Shown here: in pieces, positions 62,251 to 64,000 of the stretch
Position numbering within the stretch: position 1 is the stretch's first letter
Layout: every line of letters starts with the position of its first letter
DNA from: Bacteroidales bacterium UBA1181
Lineage (GTDB): Bacteria; Bacteroidota; Bacteroidia; Bacteroidales; Paludibacteraceae
Assembly (NCBI GenBank): GCA_002310215.1
Contig: DBYR01000039.1
Span: forward strand, 36,630-100,629
Length of the DNA: 64,000 nt
Reading direction: 5' to 3'
Notes under the pieces: model-generated
Database searches by the model: none
Told to the model about the DNA's origin: nothing
The model's input: the letters and a program-made list of their open reading frames with translations, nothing else
Position numbers and translations under genes: made by a program

Positions 62251-62292
62251 TAAAAAAATCGAAGAGGATATGCTCCCTTGAACATATCCTCT
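62251..62292 (-). terminator. Terminator of the partial repeat-protein gene
   Basis: On the minus strand AGAGGATATG (62292-62283) pairs with CATATCCTCT (62272-62263), then TCGATTTTTTT ending at 62252. It lies 29 bases beyond the stop at 62321. Confidence 0.88.
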
Positions 62293-62320
62293 CCTGAAAA
62301 GAAAGTCTTTTGGCTTTGAA

Positions 62321-64000
62321 TTAGTTCTTAATCAAAACTTTACGTCCGTTGGTGACATAGACGCCTGTCGGTAATCCATCTATGCTTTCGTGCTTGCAAC
62401 GGACTTTCACACCCAGTAGCGTGTAGATGTCTCCTGGCGCCTTCCCATCACTCTTGATCGTCAGGATGCCTGTCGGTGTGGAGATTGATAGATGGCCCGC
62501 CACATAGGTGAAGCTGTAGTTCTCTGCCTCGGCTCCGTCAACCGTGATCTCATAGGTGCCTTTCGGTGATTCTTGCGTGGCCTCTGTCTTGCATGCCGGC
62601 TGTACGCTGAAGACTTCTTCTGCGCTTTCTCCGTTTTTCAAGCCGGACACTTGCCAGGTCAGCTTCGGTATTGTGTCACCCTCAAATATTTCCGCATCGT
62701 CTGCCGTGATGGTCAACTCTGCTTTGTTGATGGTGAGGGTTCCGTCCGTCACTGTCATGATCGTGTTGCTGATACTGCTTTCGTCAAGAGAGATGGTGTA
62801 TTCTCCGACGCCTGAGGTGGCGGTCGCTTCCGTCTTGCCGACAGGTGTGCCCGCTAAGAGGTCCGGACGGCTGGTCACGTAGGTGAAGGTCGGATCCTCT
62901 TCTCCGTACTTGCGTTCCTGGTTCTCGAAGGCCAGTTCAACTGGTACGGTCACCCTGATGGTGTCTTCCAGCCCCTCTTCCGCCGCACTGTATGCCAACG
63001 CATAGATGGTGTCGCTTGGCGCTGTGATGGTAAGCACCGCCTTCTCGTCAACGAAATCCACCTCCGCGGTCAGCTCGTTGCCTTCCTTGTCGTAGAAATC
63101 GATCCGCTGGCTTCCTACCTGCATGAACCAATAGACCTTGTCCCCTGGCTGGCAGCCGAACTGGTAGCCTTGGAGCTTGCACCCTGTCGGGGATGCCGCC
63201 CTGCTTTCCTGCTCGATCTGGAGCGTGGTGAATGGCACATCTATGACGCTGTTGTGGTCCTTGAGGGTGTCAATGACCGCCGATGAGCCTACGTCCGCAC
63301 GGTTGAAGGCCTGTATGCCGAAGATTACATCGTGCGTGTAGATGACTTGTTTGCTCTTCACGTCGAACCGATAGTCCGCCAGCACACTGTCGGGTTCCGC
63401 TCCTTCGACGTCGATGTCCGCATCGAAGGTCACCGTATTGGCTGCCTCTACCTCCACACGCTTGCGTGGCTGTTGGTTGAACCAATACTCGAAGGCGATG
63501 ATCTCGTCAGGAATGATCTCCTCCGGCACGATGAAGTATTTCGTCAACGCTGGACTATAATGCCCCATCTTATCCTTCGCTTGGTAAGTGATGCTATGCA
63601 GACCTGGTGCGAGCGTGGTGAGGTCCACGTCTATGTCGATGACGCCTCCCTCCGCGAACGGTACGGAGACTCGCTCTGCTTCGTTCTTGTCGATCCAATA
63701 CTCGTAGGTCTCAATAGCGTTCTCCTGCATGGATTCCGCCTGCGGAATGATGAAGTGCTTCAGCACGACTGCGCTGGCGTGTCCGTTCTTGTCGAGGGCA
63801 CGGAAGGCGATGCTGTGCAGACCAGGGTCAAGGCTGGAGAAGTCTATGTCCATGTCTACAATGCCTCTTTCATCGAATGGTCCGGACACTCGTCCCGCGA
63901 AGTCCTTGTCGATCCAGTACTCGTACTTGTCGAGTGTATTCTCCTGCACGGACTCCGCCTGCGGGATGAGGAAGTGCTTCAGCACGACTGCGCTGGCGTG
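62321..64000 (-). CDS. Secreted repeat protein with MBG-like domains and type IX tail (5' end missing)
   Basis: 559 codons visible; the frame continues past the right edge. From the edge: tandem 73-residue modules (YEYWIDK...PGLHSI(A/T)...KxGHxSxxLxKxFxIPxxE), then a bridge domain with a GCQPGDKVYWFMQVG segment, two MBG-like beta domains (YGEEDPTFTYVTSRPDLLAG and AELTITADDAEIFEGDTIPK), and the C-terminal tail YTLLGVKVRCKH...GLPTGVYVTNGRKVLIKN, a type IX (type A) sorting signal. It should be exported and anchored outside; binding function is likely but unproven. Confidence 0.82.
   Translation of the reverse strand, partial: HASAVVLKHFLIPQAESVQENTLDKYEYWIDKDFAGRVSGPFDERGIVDMDIDFSSLDPGLHSIAFRALDKNGHASAVVLKHFIIPQAESMQENAIETYEYWIDKNEAERVSVPFAEGGVIDIDVDLTTLAPGLHSITYQAKDKMGHYSPALTKYFIVPEEIIPDEIIAFEYWFNQQPRKRVEVEAANTVTFDADIDVEGAEPDSVLADYRFDVKSKQVIYTHDVIFGIQAFNRADVGSSAVIDTLKDHNSVIDVPFTTLQIEQESRAASPTGCKLQGYQFGCQPGDKVYWFMQVGSQRIDFYDKEGNELTAEVDFVDEKAVLTITAPSDTIYALAYSAAEEGLEDTIRVTVPVELAFENQERKYGEEDPTFTYVTSRPDLLAGTPVGKTEATATSGVGEYTISLDESSISNTIMTVTDGTLTINKAELTITADDAEIFEGDTIPKLTWQVSGLKNGESAEEVFSVQPACKTEATQESPKGTYEITVDGAEAENYSFTYVAGHLSISTPTGILTIKSDGKAPGDIYTLLGVKVRCKHESIDGLPTGVYVTNGRKVLIKN
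63533..64000 (-). repeat. 219-bp tandem modules inside the partial repeat-protein gene
   Basis: The same codon block for K(H/Y)F lies at 63533, 63752 and 63971, exactly 219 bases (73 codons) apart. The two copies nearest the edge are close at the nucleotide level (AAGTGCTTCAGCACGACTGC is identical), the inner one is diverged. More copies probably lie beyond the window. Confidence 0.8.

Overview
This window looks like a chromosomal segment of a Bacteroidales bacterium, probably a polysaccharide-using species from a gut or rumen-like habitat. The evidence is the Bacteroidetes promoter box TAnnTTTG (often with TTTG about 19 bases upstream) before many genes, type IX secretion tails on several large secreted proteins, Bacteroidetes families such as DUF4924 and DUF4832, and a secreted expansin-like protein plus a CE6/CBM6 esterase. 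Genus cannot be fixed from the sequence alone. No rRNA, tRNA, insertion sequence, phage or CRISPR array was seen.

Layout. 1-5940: housekeeping on the minus strand (5' part of rpsA, a ~195-nt structured small RNA, a histidine phosphatase, rpmF with its DUF177 partner, and histidine kinase-rsgA-frr), with one RsmI-like methylase on the plus strand. 6206-14875: an expansin-like secreted protein and, divergently, a 2474-residue surface protein of five duplicated modules with about 49 copies of a 23-residue leucine-rich repeat. 14937-19724: AlkD-like repair protein, an unknown lipoprotein, a possible short RNA, kdsB, an M16 peptidase homologue without its zinc site, and a free-standing AlaX-like editing domain. 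19873-24635: a tightly coupled four-gene unit (PqqD-like carrier, ATP-grasp ligase, fold-III PLP decarboxylase, urea transporter fused to an M23 peptidase). This is the best candidate for an undescribed pathway. 24846-26861: four-helix S23-like protein, an 18-bp tandem repeat, a second AlkD-like protein and a hemolysin III protein. 26838-33569: a long minus-strand run (DUF4924, WG-repeat, S4 protein, mutL, small membrane protein, MlaF/MlaE-like ABC transporter, DUF1846). 33652-38637: ilvD-ilvB-ilvN-acyl-ACP thioesterase behind a complete transcription attenuator with an Ile/Leu/Val-rich leader peptide. 38803-44539: RRM protein, an outer-membrane barrel/TPR/lipoprotein set, and a CE6-CBM6 esterase. 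44674-48195: a large type IX (type B tail) adhesin-like protein. 48481-55773: a seven-gene aryl-polyene-like operon (ketosynthase, ACP, two hot-dog dehydratases, thioesterase, MMPL exporter fused to a methyltransferase, CrtI-like oxidoreductase). 56129-61882: active M16 peptidase, hpt, adk and a secreted DUF4832 protein. 62321-64000: the 3' part of a secreted repeat protein that leaves the window.

How it fits together. Cell-surface export by type IX secretion is a recurring theme: six proteins end in known or probable sorting tails. Two specialised biosynthetic units stand out (the PqqD/ATP-grasp/PLP/urea-transporter unit and the aryl-polyene-like operon). No product can be assigned to the first. 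All functional statements rest on motif recognition by eye, since no database search was possible.
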